From Mycolicibacterium crocinum (GTDB lineage: Bacteria > Actinomycetota > Actinomycetes > Mycobacteriales > Mycobacteriaceae), in NCBI RefSeq assembly GCF_022370635.2, contig NZ_CP092362.2, forward strand, positions 4,712,001 through 4,776,000: 64,000 bases of DNA, read 5' to 3'. The position numbers were made by a program, and so were the translations under genes. Below, piece by piece: positions 1 through 8,502 of the stretch. Under the pieces are notes generated by a model. It did no database searches and had not been told where the DNA came from. It saw nothing but the letters and a program-made list of their open reading frames with translations. Every line of letters begins with the position of its first letter. Within the stretch, counting starts at the first letter, position 1.

Positions 1-1
1 G

Positions 2-70
2 GCCCCGGAGTCGCAAGCCCTGCGGCGCGGGGCGATCGCACATCTCGCCGAAGCTGAGGGTCGCGCATGA
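2..70 (+). CDS. 3' end of an unidentified gene (partial)
   Basis: An open frame enters from the left edge and ends with TGA at 68-70, encoding about 22 C-terminal residues that finish HLAEAEGRA. The stop overlaps the ATG of the next gene (ATGA at 67-70), the usual arrangement for translationally coupled operon genes. That overlap is the main reason to believe this frame, because one other forward frame is also open here. Too little is present to name a family. Confidence 0.45.
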   Translation, partial: APESQALRRGAIAHLAEAEGRA

Positions 71-792
71 GCAGGGTCGCTCTTATCACCGGTGCGGCCC
101 GGGGTCAGGGCGCGGCGCTGGTGCGGCGGCTGCGGGCCGACGGATTTCAGGTCGCAGCCGCCGACTTGCGCATCGAGGACCTGCGCACACAGATCGACGC
201 ACTCGACGACGACGGTGTGATCGCCGTCGAGCTGGACGTCACCTCCGAGGAGCTGTGGGCGAGCGCGGTGGCCGAGGTGGTCGAGCGGTTCGGCGGGTTG
301 AGCACGCTGATCAACAATGCCGGGGTGCTGCACCGGGCGTCACTGTCCGACGAGACCGCAGAGGGTTTCGAAAGCAGTTGGCGGTTCAACACTTTGGGCC
401 CGTTTCTGGGCATCCGGGCCTCGCTGCCCCATCTCCGCGAGGCGGATGGCGCGGCGATCGTCAACACCTGCAGCACCGGTGCCATCCGGCCGTTCCCGTT
501 CCACGCGGCGTACGGATCGTCGAAGTGGGCGCTGCGCGGCCTCACCCAGATCGCCGCGGCCGAGCTGGCCGGTGACGGCATCCGGGTCAACGCGGTGTTT
601 CCCGGGCCGATCGACACACCGATGCTCGACGACACCGCACGGCAGCGCTTGATCGAACGCAGCTACAGCGGCCGGCTCGGTCAACCGATGGAAGTCGCGG
701 ACGCGGTGGCGTTCCTGGTATCCGAGCACGCGTCGTTCATCACCGGAGCGGAGCTTGTCGTCGATGGTGGGCAATGCCTGCGGATCGGATGA
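67..792 (+). CDS. Short-chain dehydrogenase/reductase (SDR)
   Basis: This 241-residue protein is a classical SDR and probably interconverts an alcohol and a ketone with NAD(P)(H) in the cytoplasm. The cofactor motif TGAARGQG lies at residues 8-15 and NNAG at 83-86. The catalytic serine is in CSTGA (about 136), and the Tyr-Lys pair is in YGSSK (149/153). The C-terminus ends in the usual ITGAELVVDGG pattern. It overlaps both the preceding frame and the following monooxygenase by ATGA, so it is an operon member. With the monooxygenase and esterase downstream it could supply or consume the ketone. The substrate cannot be read from the sequence. Confidence 0.9.
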   Translation: MSRVALITGAARGQGAALVRRLRADGFQVAAADLRIEDLRTQIDALDDDGVIAVELDVTSEELWASAVAEVVERFGGLSTLINNAGVLHRASLSDETAEGFESSWRFNTLGPFLGIRASLPHLREADGAAIVNTCSTGAIRPFPFHAAYGSSKWALRGLTQIAAAELAGDGIRVNAVFPGPIDTPMLDDTARQRLIERSYSGRLGQPMEVADAVAFLVSEHASFITGAELVVDGGQCLRIG

Positions 793-2252
793 CCCAGCTG
801 TCCGTCGGCATCATCGGCGCCGGCCCGGGCGGCCTGGCCCTCGGGATCTTTCTGGCAAAAGCCGGATTTCGGGACTTCACGATCTTCGACCGGGAGGACG
901 GCGTCGGCGGCACGTGGCGGATCAACACCTATCCCGGGCTGGCTTGTGATGTGAAGTCGCATCTGTACTCGTACTCGTTCGACCTGAACGCCGAGTGGAG
1001 CCGGATGTGGCCGGGACAGCCCGAGCTGCTGGAGTACTTCGAACGGTCCACCGACCGGCACGGTCTGCGGCCTCACCTGCGACTGAACACCGAAATCACC
1101 TCGGCACAATGGAATTCCGACACCGCAACCTGGACCCTGACCGACGCGTCGGGAGGACAGCACACGTTCGACATCGTGGTCTCGGCGGTAGGGATGTTCA
1201 CCCGGCCGCTGCTGCCCGAGCTGCCGGAACAGGAGCCGTTCACCGGCACGCTGATGCACACCGCGCAGTGGGACCACTCGGTGGACCTCTCCGGAGCCCG
1301 GGTGGCCGTGCTGGGCACCGGGTCCACCGCCTCGCAGCTGCTGCCCGAAGTCGCCAAGGTCGCCGACAAGGTCTACTCGGTGCAGCGGTCCCCGACTTGG
1401 ATCCTGCCCAAGCCGGACCGGCCGTACACCGACCGTGAACGTTGGGTGTTCAAGCGGATCCCCTTCGCCAAGAAGATCTACCGCACCCGGCTGTGGCTGC
1501 GCAGTGAACGCAACATCTCTGTGATCGAGAACGGCAGCGACAAAACCCAAGAGTTCAAGGATCTTTCGCTGCGCTACCTGGAGTCGTCGGTCGCCGATCC
1601 GGAGCTACGCGCCAAACTCACCCCGGATCACCCGCTGGGCTGCAAGCGTCTGGTTTTCGCGGCCGATTATCTGTCCACGCTGACCCAGCCGCATGTCGAG
1701 GTGGTGTCCAGCCCGGCCCGCGCACTGCGAGCGCGCTCGCTGATCACCGCGGACGGCTCCGAACTCGACGTCGATGTGGTGCTGTGCGCCACCGGCTATG
1801 CCGCCACCGACTACCTGGGCCAGATCGAGGTCACCGGCGAGGACGGCCGGTCGCTGCGCGAGACGTGGCGCGACGGGGCCTTCGCCTACCTGGGCATGAC
1901 CGTTCCCGGCTTCCCGAACTTCTTCATGCTCTACGGGCCCAACACCAACGTCGGCTCCAACAGCGTGATTTTCGTCCTCGAAGCCCAGGCGCACTACATC
2001 GTGCGGGCCCTGAAATATCTGCGGCGCACCCGGCGCCGCTACGTCGCGGTGCGTTCCGACACGATGGCCGCCTTCCTGGCCGACGTCGACCGGTGGATGG
2101 CAGGCACTGTGTGGATGACCCGCTGTAGCAACTACTTTCGGGCACCAAACGGCCGCGTGGTGACTCAGTGGCCGCGCAGCGCCGGTGCGTTCTGGGCGAT
2201 GACCCGCCGGTTCCGGCCGCGTGACTACACGTTCGCACCGCCGGGCGGCTAG
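789..2252 (+). CDS. Flavin monooxygenase, Baeyer-Villiger type
   Basis: This 487-residue FAD/NADPH monooxygenase would insert oxygen into a ketone to give an ester or lactone. It has an N-terminal FAD Rossmann motif (GAGPGG, residues 10-15), a second dinucleotide site (GTGSTAS) and an ATGY motif near the C-terminal third. FTGTLMHTAQWD at about residues 151-162 fits the Baeyer-Villiger fingerprint FxGxxxHxxxW(P/D). Another in-frame ATG lies at 774, but the start at 789 forms ATGA with the SDR stop and places the FAD motif at the normal distance from the N-terminus. The family includes mycobacterial EthA/MymA-like enzymes; the exact substrate is unknown. Confidence 0.9.
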   Translation: MTQLSVGIIGAGPGGLALGIFLAKAGFRDFTIFDREDGVGGTWRINTYPGLACDVKSHLYSYSFDLNAEWSRMWPGQPELLEYFERSTDRHGLRPHLRLNTEITSAQWNSDTATWTLTDASGGQHTFDIVVSAVGMFTRPLLPELPEQEPFTGTLMHTAQWDHSVDLSGARVAVLGTGSTASQLLPEVAKVADKVYSVQRSPTWILPKPDRPYTDRERWVFKRIPFAKKIYRTRLWLRSERNISVIENGSDKTQEFKDLSLRYLESSVADPELRAKLTPDHPLGCKRLVFAADYLSTLTQPHVEVVSSPARALRARSLITADGSELDVDVVLCATGYAATDYLGQIEVTGEDGRSLRETWRDGAFAYLGMTVPGFPNFFMLYGPNTNVGSNSVIFVLEAQAHYIVRALKYLRRTRRRYVAVRSDTMAAFLADVDRWMAGTVWMTRCSNYFRAPNGRVVTQWPRSAGAFWAMTRRFRPRDYTFAPPGG

Positions 2253-2254
2253 CG

Positions 2255-3181
2255 ATGGAAGCCGACCCCGAGATTCTCCGACGGCTCGACCCCGCATTAC
2301 ACGGGTTCGCCGCCGCGCGCGTCGACCTGTCGCTGAACAGTCTTGCCGCCGCTCGAGACTCGCTGAACACCCGACGAGCCGAGGCCGTCGCGCAGATCGA
2401 CCTCAGCGGCGTCGACATCACCGACGAGCACGCGGCAGGCGTACCGGTGCGCATCTACCGTGGCCGGCCGGGCCCATCGCCCGCGGTGATCTACTGCCAC
2501 GCCGGCGCGTTCGTGCTGGGCAATCTCGACACCGACCACCGCCAGTGCGTCGAACTCGCCCGCCGGGCCGCCTGCACGGTGATATCGGTGGACTACCGGC
2601 TGGCCCCGGAACACCCCTATCCCGCCGCACTCGACGACGCCGCCGCCGTCTTGCGGTGGACGTGGGAGTCGTCCGACGATCTGGGAGTCGACCGCGAGCG
2701 GTTGGCCCTCGCAGGCAACAGCGCCGGGGCGGCGCTGGCCGCCGGGCTGGCGCAGCGCGCTGCAGCCGAGGAGGCCCCGTCCGTCGTCGGCCTACTCCTG
2801 CATCAGCCGGTGCTCGACGACCGTCCCACCGCGTCGAAGGCGGAGTTCACCTCGACACCCGGTTTCGACGGTGTCGCCGCCGATCTGATGTGGCGACACT
2901 ACCTCGGACCGACGACACCGAGTGCGGCCGCGGTACCCGCCCGCAGTCACCAAATGATTGGCGCGGCAAACACTTTCATCACCTGTTCGGAATTGGATCC
3001 ACTGCGGGACGAGGCGCTGGATTACGCCCGAAGGCTGATGCGCTGCGGGGTCCGCACCGACCTGCACATCTTCGGCGGCACCTGCCACGGCTTCGACTCG
3101 CTGTGCCCCGACTGGGAGGTCAGCCAGGCGGTGTCGGCGATGCAGGCCGAGGCGCTTCGGCGCTTTTTCGCCGAATCATGA
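2255..3181 (+). CDS. Alpha/beta hydrolase, hormone-sensitive lipase family esterase
   Basis: This 308-residue esterase carries the HSL-family oxyanion motif in variant form (HAGAF, residues 82-86 instead of HGGG). It also has the family stretch YRLAPEHPYP (about 114-123) and the nucleophile elbow GNSAG with Ser156. Aspartate (DPLRDEA) and histidine (CHGFDS) complete the triad near the C-terminus. No signal peptide is visible, so it is probably cytoplasmic. It starts two bases after the monooxygenase stop, so it should share its transcript. The order SDR, Baeyer-Villiger enzyme, esterase suggests it hydrolyses the ester made by its neighbour; this is inference. It resembles the mycobacterial Lip family (lipN, lipR and relatives). 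Confidence 0.88.
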   Translation: MEADPEILRRLDPALHGFAAARVDLSLNSLAAARDSLNTRRAEAVAQIDLSGVDITDEHAAGVPVRIYRGRPGPSPAVIYCHAGAFVLGNLDTDHRQCVELARRAACTVISVDYRLAPEHPYPAALDDAAAVLRWTWESSDDLGVDRERLALAGNSAGAALAAGLAQRAAAEEAPSVVGLLLHQPVLDDRPTASKAEFTSTPGFDGVAADLMWRHYLGPTTPSAAAVPARSHQMIGAANTFITCSELDPLRDEALDYARRLMRCGVRTDLHIFGGTCHGFDSLCPDWEVSQAVSAMQAEALRRFFAES

Positions 3182-3219
3182 CCTTTACAGATTGTCGTTA
3201 AACTGTCACGCTGGGTGGC

Positions 3220-3783
3220 GTGCATGAACTCGACGAACGAGACCGCCAGCGTGACGTGTCCCGGTCGCGCCAGCGGACACCCAGGCTGGCCCGCTACCAA
3301 CTCGACGTCGTCGGAGCCCACGTCGCCGACGTCGTGGATTCGGCAGGGGGCTGGTTGTTCGACCGGGTGATGGCGGGCTGGGACGTGCGCGTCGCAGTCG
3401 CCGACACCGGCGACCTCGCCGCCCTGCACATCCTGGGAGTCCAGCCCGTCGCGTTGAGCGCGATGTTCGCCGGCGCGAGCACGCCGACCGCGCTTGCGGT
3501 GGCGGGCGCGGTATGCCGGACCGACGACCGACTCCGCGATGTGCTGGCCGCCTCGGTGCGGTCGGCGCGCACCGAGGTCCTCGCGTGGGGCGAGCTGTGG
3601 CCGCCCAGTGGCGGTCGGCACGGTGCGGAGGTGCGACACGAACTCAGCGCTGCGGCACGGGTATTCAAGGCTCAGGCGGCATTCGCCGCCGGACTCGACG
3701 CGAAGGTCGCCCATTTCGAGGTGTTCCGCAGTTACGGCCAGTCGGTGCGCACCGACTACCCGGACCTGCTGCCGGTCGGCTGA
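3220..3783 (+). CDS. Conserved hypothetical protein
   Basis: I do not recognise the family of this 187-residue protein. It is rich in Ala, Val and Asp, has no signal peptide or clear membrane segment, and contains a conserved-looking core around VVDSAGGWLFDRVMAGWDVR followed by a helix-rich second half. The start at 3220 is the first ATG after the esterase, with no strong Shine-Dalgarno sequence, and 38 bp separate the genes. Codon use and GC3 resemble the neighbours, which supports a real gene. Its stop codon lies at the start of the first unit of a 30-bp tandem repeat. Confidence 0.7.
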   Translation: MHELDERDRQRDVSRSRQRTPRLARYQLDVVGAHVADVVDSAGGWLFDRVMAGWDVRVAVADTGDLAALHILGVQPVALSAMFAGASTPTALAVAGAVCRTDDRLRDVLAASVRSARTEVLAWGELWPPSGGRHGAEVRHELSAAARVFKAQAAFAAGLDAKVAHFEVFRSYGQSVRTDYPDLLPVG

Positions 3784-3840
3784 GCGCCGAGCGTCACACC
3801 AGAGTCACGCTGAGCGCCGAACGCCACACCAGCGTCAGGC
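3781..3840. repeat. Two-copy 30-bp imperfect tandem repeat
   Basis: Two 30-bp units, 3781-3810 and 3811-3840, both begin TGAGCGCCGA and share the core CACACCAG, differing at only a few positions. A third partial copy (tcggcgc) follows. The first unit contains the TGA stop of the upstream gene. The repeat fills the short gap between that gene and the convergent SDR at 3854. Confidence 0.75.
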
Positions 3841-3853
3841 TCGGCGCAACGGG

Positions 3854-4684
3854 CTAACGGTCGACGAAGATGTCGATGATCGGGTTGTCACCGCCGCCGT
3901 AGTGGGACAGGTCCTCGACACCGGCGCCGCGCAGCACGTCAGAGTCGATCAGGCAGCCGCCGTTGACCTTCGAACCCGCCGACGTGATGATTTCGACGGC
4001 CGCATCGGCCATGATCTCGGGGCTGCGGGAGGACGCGAGCGCATCCTCGAAGTCGGCCGAGTTGGCCACCGCGGAGGTCGCGATGTAGGTCTCCGGCCAC
4101 AGACAGGTGAAACCGATTCCGGTGTCGGCATATTCAGCCGCCCAGCCCAGCGACAGCAGGGTCATCCCGTACTTGGACAGGGTGTAGGACGGGTGTGCAC
4201 CCAGCCAATGCGGGTTCATGTTCAGCGGCGGCGCGATGGTCACGACGTGGCCATTGGGCGACTGGCGCAGGTGCGGCAGGCACGCCTTAGTGAGCAAGAA
4301 CGTGCCGCGGATATTGATCTGCTGCATGAGGTCGAACTTCTTGGCCGACAGCGTCTCGGTGGGGTCGGTGGCGATCGCGCTGGCGTTGTTGACGCAGATG
4401 TCGACGCCGCCGAATTCCTTCACCGCGGTGTCGACCGCGCGTGCGACGTCCTCTTCGCTGCGGACGTCACCGACGACGGCGACAGCCTTGCCGCCGGCCG
4501 CCTCGATCTCCGCGGCGGCGGTGTAGACCGTGCCGGGCAGCTTCGGGTGCGGCTCGGCGGTCTTGGCCAGCAGCACGACGTTCGCGCCGTGCCGGGCCGC
4601 GCCGAGCGCGATGGCCAGACCGATTCCCCGGCTGCCGCCCGACACGACCAGGGTGCGGTCGCTGAGCGAATGCTTGTCGGCCAT
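3854..4684 (-). CDS. Short-chain dehydrogenase (HSDL2-like)
   Basis: This roughly 276-residue SDR has the cofactor motif GGSRGIG near residue 14, NNAS in place of NNAG, and the catalytic YTLSK motif. The serine expected before the tyrosine falls in VTIAPPLN, where no serine is evident, a feature also seen in the HSDL2/SCP2-type group of SDRs that it resembles. Two adjacent ATG codons exist (4687 and 4684). The AGGAG at 4689-4693 is only 1 nt from the first and 4 nt from the second, so 4684 is preferred. A TATGCT -10-like hexamer (complement of 4723-4728) lies upstream. Substrate unknown. Confidence 0.88.
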   Translation of the reverse strand: MADKHSLSDRTLVVSGGSRGIGLAIALGAARHGANVVLLAKTAEPHPKLPGTVYTAAAEIEAAGGKAVAVVGDVRSEEDVARAVDTAVKEFGGVDICVNNASAIATDPTETLSAKKFDLMQQINIRGTFLLTKACLPHLRQSPNGHVVTIAPPLNMNPHWLGAHPSYTLSKYGMTLLSLGWAAEYADTGIGFTCLWPETYIATSAVANSADFEDALASSRSPEIMADAAVEIITSAGSKVNGGCLIDSDVLRGAGVEDLSHYGGGDNPIIDIFVDR

Positions 4685-4758
4685 CATTCTCCTCGCTGAA
4701 AATTGCATTCTCTTTTTCGGCGAGCATAGTACTCAGTGCAGCAGAACGAACCGGAGGG

Positions 4759-5259
4759 TCAGGAATCCGCGGTGACTGGATGCACCTGCAGTCGGCAGGT
4801 GTCGATGGTGGCCGGCACGGTCACGGTGTCGTACGTGTCGGGGGCGGTGACGAGCAGGTCGGTGTAGGTCGGGCACTGATTACCGTCGGCGTCGACGGCC
4901 AGACCTTCCACGATGGCCTGTGCCGGATGTCCTGGCCACACGGTGATGGTCGGCGGGACGTCGACCCCGCTGGGCAGGCCGCCGAGATAACCGCGCACGG
5001 TGCGCTCGGCGTGCAGCAGTGGTCCGCCGTCGCCCGAGTCGACACCCGGGTAACCGGTCAGGGTGCACGCCGCCGCGCCCGGCGCGAGGCCGAACACCAA
5101 CGGCACACCGCGATGGCCGACCGCCGCGCGTGCCGGCCCGGTGGTCACCGTGAGCTGTGCCGATGTGCACGACGGCGGGTTGTCGGCGTGAGCAGTGGGC
5201 GACCAGGCAAGAGTCGCGAGTACCAGCGCAGCGGCGGTCAACGCCGGCTTTGTCGTCAT
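4759..5259 (-). CDS. Secreted DUF4232 protein
   Basis: This 166-residue exported protein starts with a Sec signal peptide (basic MTTK, a hydrophobic AALVLATLAW stretch, then AHA before the mature Asp). The mature part matches the mycobacterial DUF4232 pattern: a cysteine near the start (PPSCTSAQLTVT), a second in ACTLTGYPG, and a conserved late segment ending CRLQVHPVTA. The four cysteines could form two disulfides. The lipobox cysteine is missing, so it should be released rather than lipidated. An in-frame start 13 codons upstream would put hydrophilic residues before the signal peptide and is rejected. Function unknown. Confidence 0.85.
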   Translation of the reverse strand: MTTKPALTAAALVLATLAWSPTAHADNPPSCTSAQLTVTTGPARAAVGHRGVPLVFGLAPGAAACTLTGYPGVDSGDGGPLLHAERTVRGYLGGLPSGVDVPPTITVWPGHPAQAIVEGLAVDADGNQCPTYTDLLVTAPDTYDTVTVPATIDTCRLQVHPVTADS

Positions 5260-5318
5260 GACACCAGTGAAGACCGTCTGCGCCGCTACCGATCCCAAAT
5301 CGGGACGACCTCCTCCGA

Positions 5319-7163
5319 TCAGTCACCCGGCCGCGAGTGCCGACCGTAGGACTGCACCTCGGCGGGCTCGTCGCGGTAGTGCCGCGCGCGCCGCGGCTCA
5401 CTGGCATCGCTGAGACGATGCCGTGAGGCGTATTCATCAAGGTGAAAACCGTTGTGCGCGAGTTCAACCGGCTCGGCAGGAGGTTCGGGCTCCGGCGGCG
5501 GACGGTGCCACCTGATGACGTCGGTCTCGTCATCGCGCGCATCGGGCAACGGCGGAGCGACCGGCTCCCGATCCACCTCGTACTCGACGTACTCATCGTC
5601 GTCATAGCCGTCGTCGTACACCGGGATCTCATCGGTGATCTCGTCGCGGTCATCCCGCACCGACGGACGACCCAGACCGCCGAGGACGAACAACGCCGCC
5701 ACGATCCCGAACAGCGCAGCGAACGCCGGCAGCAGCATCGACTGGGACAGCGCGGCCGAGAAAGGTTCACGCAGGAACGACGGCAGTTGCAGCACCGCCA
5801 GATCGCTGGGTGACGCATCGGCAGGCGCGGCGGGCATCTCGTCGCTGATGCGCGATGCCATGAACGCAGCCATACCGGCGCTGCCGAGCACCGAGCCGAC
5901 CTGACGGGTTGCGTTGTAGACGCCGGAACCCGCACCGGCCAGATGCGACGGCAGGTTGCGGGTGGCCGTGGCCGCCAGCGGCGCCCAGATGAACGCCATG
6001 CCGACGCCCATCGCGGTCAGTGCCAATACCAGTCGCCAGATCGGCGTCGTCGGCGTCATGTCGATCGACAGCCAGGTCAGCGCGATCGCCAGCACCGAGA
6101 AGCCGAACCCGAGGATCGGGCGGGGATGCACCCGATCGGTCAGCTGGCCCACGAACGGGGCGAGCACGCCGCTGGACACCGCCATCGGCGCGATCAGCAG
6201 CGCCGAGCGCGTCGGCGACAAGCCGCACACGACCTGGGCGTAGAACATCACCGGCAGCATCATCGCGGTGACCACGAAACCGATCACGGCCACACCGAAG
6301 TTGGACAGGCTGAAATCCCGGTCGGCGAACATCTCCAGCGGAATGAGCGGTTCGTCGCGGTTGATCGACTGCCAGTAGACGAACGCCGTGAAAAAGCCGA
6401 TGCCGGCGACGATCACCGCCCAGATCCACGCCGCCCAGTGATGGCCCTGGCCTTCCTGCAGACCGAACACCACCAGGAACATGCCGATCCCGGACAGCGC
6501 CACCCCGATGAAGTCGAACCGGTGTCTGCGCACGGGCAGCGTCGGGATCAGCCAGACCGCCAACGCCAGACCGATCACGCCGACCGGCACGTTGACGAAG
6601 AAGATCCACTCCCAACCCAGCCGGCCGACGAGCACGCCACCGGCGAGCGGGCCGACGAGGGTGGCCACCCCGGCCGTCGCGCCCCACAGGCTCATTGCCA
6701 CACCGCGGCGCTCCGGCGGGAAGATGCGGGTGATCGTGGAGAGCGTCTGCGGAGTCAGCAACGCGGCGCCGAGCCCTTGGACGACGCGGGCGGCGATCAA
6801 CATCTCGATCGAGCCGGCCAGCCCGCACCACAACGAGGAGGCGGTGAAGACGGCCAGGCCGGCGATGTAGAGGTTCTTCGGTCCGAAGCGGTCACCGAGG
6901 CGACCGGCCAGCAACAGCGGTACTGCGTAGGCCAGCAGGTAGGCACTGGTCACCCAGATCACGGTGTCGTAGTCGGTGATCTCCAGCCCGTCCATGATGC
7001 TCGGGTTGGCAACGGCGACGATCGTCGAATCGACCAGGATCATGAAGAAGCCGACCAACATGGCCCACAGCGCGTGCCACGGATTGGCGGGCACCTCGGG
7101 CATGGCGGTCGGGTCGGGGTCCAAGTCCACGTCCGGCGCCGGGCCGGCCATGTTCCTGGTCAT
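5319..7163 (-). CDS. MFS multidrug transporter, DHA2/EmrB-QacA family (Rv1250-like)
   Basis: This 614-residue inner-membrane transporter is of the 14-helix DHA2 family and probably exports toxic compounds by proton antiport. The first helix begins at LWAMLVGFFMILVDSTIV. Motif A appears as GRLGDRFGPK, and the antiporter motif C as WGATAGVATLVGPLAGG. The start at 7163 has GAGGT 7 nt upstream; a longer frame upstream is not credible protein. After the last helix it carries a hydrophilic tail of roughly 140 residues, very rich in Asp, Glu and Pro (DDGYDDDEYVEYEVD), which is unusual for the family. It is divergent from the baeRF2-like gene. Confidence 0.9.
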   Translation of the reverse strand: MTRNMAGPAPDVDLDPDPTAMPEVPANPWHALWAMLVGFFMILVDSTIVAVANPSIMDGLEITDYDTVIWVTSAYLLAYAVPLLLAGRLGDRFGPKNLYIAGLAVFTASSLWCGLAGSIEMLIAARVVQGLGAALLTPQTLSTITRIFPPERRGVAMSLWGATAGVATLVGPLAGGVLVGRLGWEWIFFVNVPVGVIGLALAVWLIPTLPVRRHRFDFIGVALSGIGMFLVVFGLQEGQGHHWAAWIWAVIVAGIGFFTAFVYWQSINRDEPLIPLEMFADRDFSLSNFGVAVIGFVVTAMMLPVMFYAQVVCGLSPTRSALLIAPMAVSSGVLAPFVGQLTDRVHPRPILGFGFSVLAIALTWLSIDMTPTTPIWRLVLALTAMGVGMAFIWAPLAATATRNLPSHLAGAGSGVYNATRQVGSVLGSAGMAAFMASRISDEMPAAPADASPSDLAVLQLPSFLREPFSAALSQSMLLPAFAALFGIVAALFVLGGLGRPSVRDDRDEITDEIPVYDDGYDDDEYVEYEVDREPVAPPLPDARDDETDVIRWHRPPPEPEPPAEPVELAHNGFHLDEYASRHRLSDASEPRRARHYRDEPAEVQSYGRHSRPGD

Positions 7164-7347
7164 ATCCACTACCTCATTTCGGCTGTTGCGTCGGCATCGG
7201 CATGCGCTGACGAACCGTTCTCGGCCCCCGCGCCTCATCGATCGGCAGCAACACCACGTGCGTAACGCCGTCAGCACCTGCTGTGCTTCCGACTCCCCTC
7301 ACGCGTGCCAGATCGAGACTATCGTTGCGTCGAGCGGGTACCCGGCG

Positions 7348-7374
7348 GTGGGCCTGACCGGAATTGCGGCCCAC
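7348..7374. promoter_or_regulatory. Perfect 7-bp inverted repeat before the baeRF2-like gene
   Basis: GTGGGCC (7348-7354) and GGCCCAC (7368-7374) are perfect inverted repeats with a 13-nt spacer, 27 nt before the start codon at 7402. The site lies in the 238-bp gap between divergent genes. It could be an operator or an RNA hairpin. It does not fit the DosR box consensus. Confidence 0.5.
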
Positions 7375-7401
7375 ACCCCGTTTTCCAGCGCAGGAGGAGC
7401 C

Positions 7402-8502
7402 ATGCATTCGGATCGCTTTCGGCCTTTGGTGGACGCGAAGGGTCCGTTCGTGTCGATCTATTTCGACGACTCTCATGACACCGCGGACGCCGCCGCACAG
7501 CTCGACGCGCGGTTGCGCGACATTCGCAAACAGCTCGAGGAGCAATCCGTCGACGGCTCGGTGATCGCGGCCATCGACACCGCGGTGCGCGGCGCCCACC
7601 CGCCGGTCGGCCGCAGCGGCCGGGCGGTGATCGCCGCGGGCGACACCGTCGTGCTCGACGAGCACCTCATCCGGCCGCCGACCACCACGATCGTGCGGGT
7701 TTCCGACCTGCCCTTCGTGGTGCCGATCGTCGAGCACGGTCTGCTGCACACCGCGTACCTGCGAGTCGCCGTCGATTCCACCGGCGCCGACATCGGCGTC
7801 CACTACGCCAGCCGGGTGGACAGCGAGACCGTCGACGGCGACGGCTACCCGGTGCATAAGGCCAAGTCGTCCGAGGGACACGAATACGGCAAGGAGCAGG
7901 CCGTCGAAGAGGCTGTCCGCAAGAACATCCGCGAAGTGGCCGACCGGGTCACCCACCTCGTCGACGAGACCGGCGCCGGGCTGGTGTTCATCGAAGGAGA
8001 AGTCAGCTCGCGCACCGAGCTGGCATCCGAGCTGCCAGAGCGCGTCGCCGAGAAGGCCGTACTGCTCGAAGGCGGCGGGCGCGCCGCGGGCACCGACGAT
8101 GCGGAGGTGCATCACGAGATCAGTGAGGCGTTCCTCATGCGCCGGCTGGCCACCATCGACGACGCCGCACAACGGTTCGCCGCCGGGCGCGGGACCGGCC
8201 TGGCCGTCGAGGGGTTGGCTGACGTGACCGCCGCGCTGCGGGACGGCGCGGTCGACACCCTCATCATCGGTGACATAGAGGACGCCACCGTCGTCGCCGA
8301 CGCGGACCTGACGCTGATTGCCGCCGATGCCGACACCCTGTCCGATCTCGGTGCGGCACCCGAACGCACACTGCGCGCCGACGAGGCCCTGCCCATCAAG
8401 GCGGTGGCCACCGACGCCGCGCTGGTGCGGACCGACGAGCGGATGAGCCCGGCCGACGGCGTCGGCGCGGTGCTGCGGTACGCGGAGAACAGCTCGGCCT
8501 AA
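7402..8502 (+). CDS. Vms1/eRF1-like protein, baeRF2 family (Rv2629-like)
   Basis: This 366-residue soluble protein resembles the actinobacterial baeRF2 group, relatives of the archaeo-eukaryotic peptide release factor (eRF1) and Vms1 fold; M. tuberculosis Rv2629 is a member. The N-terminal domain starts PLVDAKGPFVSIYFD and the C-terminal half shows an L7Ae-like pattern (DVTAALRDGAVDTLIIGD). No membrane segment or signal peptide is seen. The start at 7402 has a strong AGGAGG a few bases upstream. The family has been proposed to act at the ribosome, but the biochemical role in mycobacteria is unproven. It sits between two efflux pumps and its stop overlaps the convergent MFS gene by four bases. 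Confidence 0.8.
   Translation: MHSDRFRPLVDAKGPFVSIYFDDSHDTADAAAQLDARLRDIRKQLEEQSVDGSVIAAIDTAVRGAHPPVGRSGRAVIAAGDTVVLDEHLIRPPTTTIVRVSDLPFVVPIVEHGLLHTAYLRVAVDSTGADIGVHYASRVDSETVDGDGYPVHKAKSSEGHEYGKEQAVEEAVRKNIREVADRVTHLVDETGAGLVFIEGEVSSRTELASELPERVAEKAVLLEGGGRAAGTDDAEVHHEISEAFLMRRLATIDDAAQRFAAGRGTGLAVEGLADVTAALRDGAVDTLIIGDIEDATVVADADLTLIAADADTLSDLGAAPERTLRADEALPIKAVATDAALVRTDERMSPADGVGAVLRYAENSSA

Noticed and set aside
7340..7401. DosR box before the Rv2629-like gene
   Set aside because: Only a GTGGGCC/GGCCCAC inverted repeat is present; spacing and core do not fit the DosR consensus.
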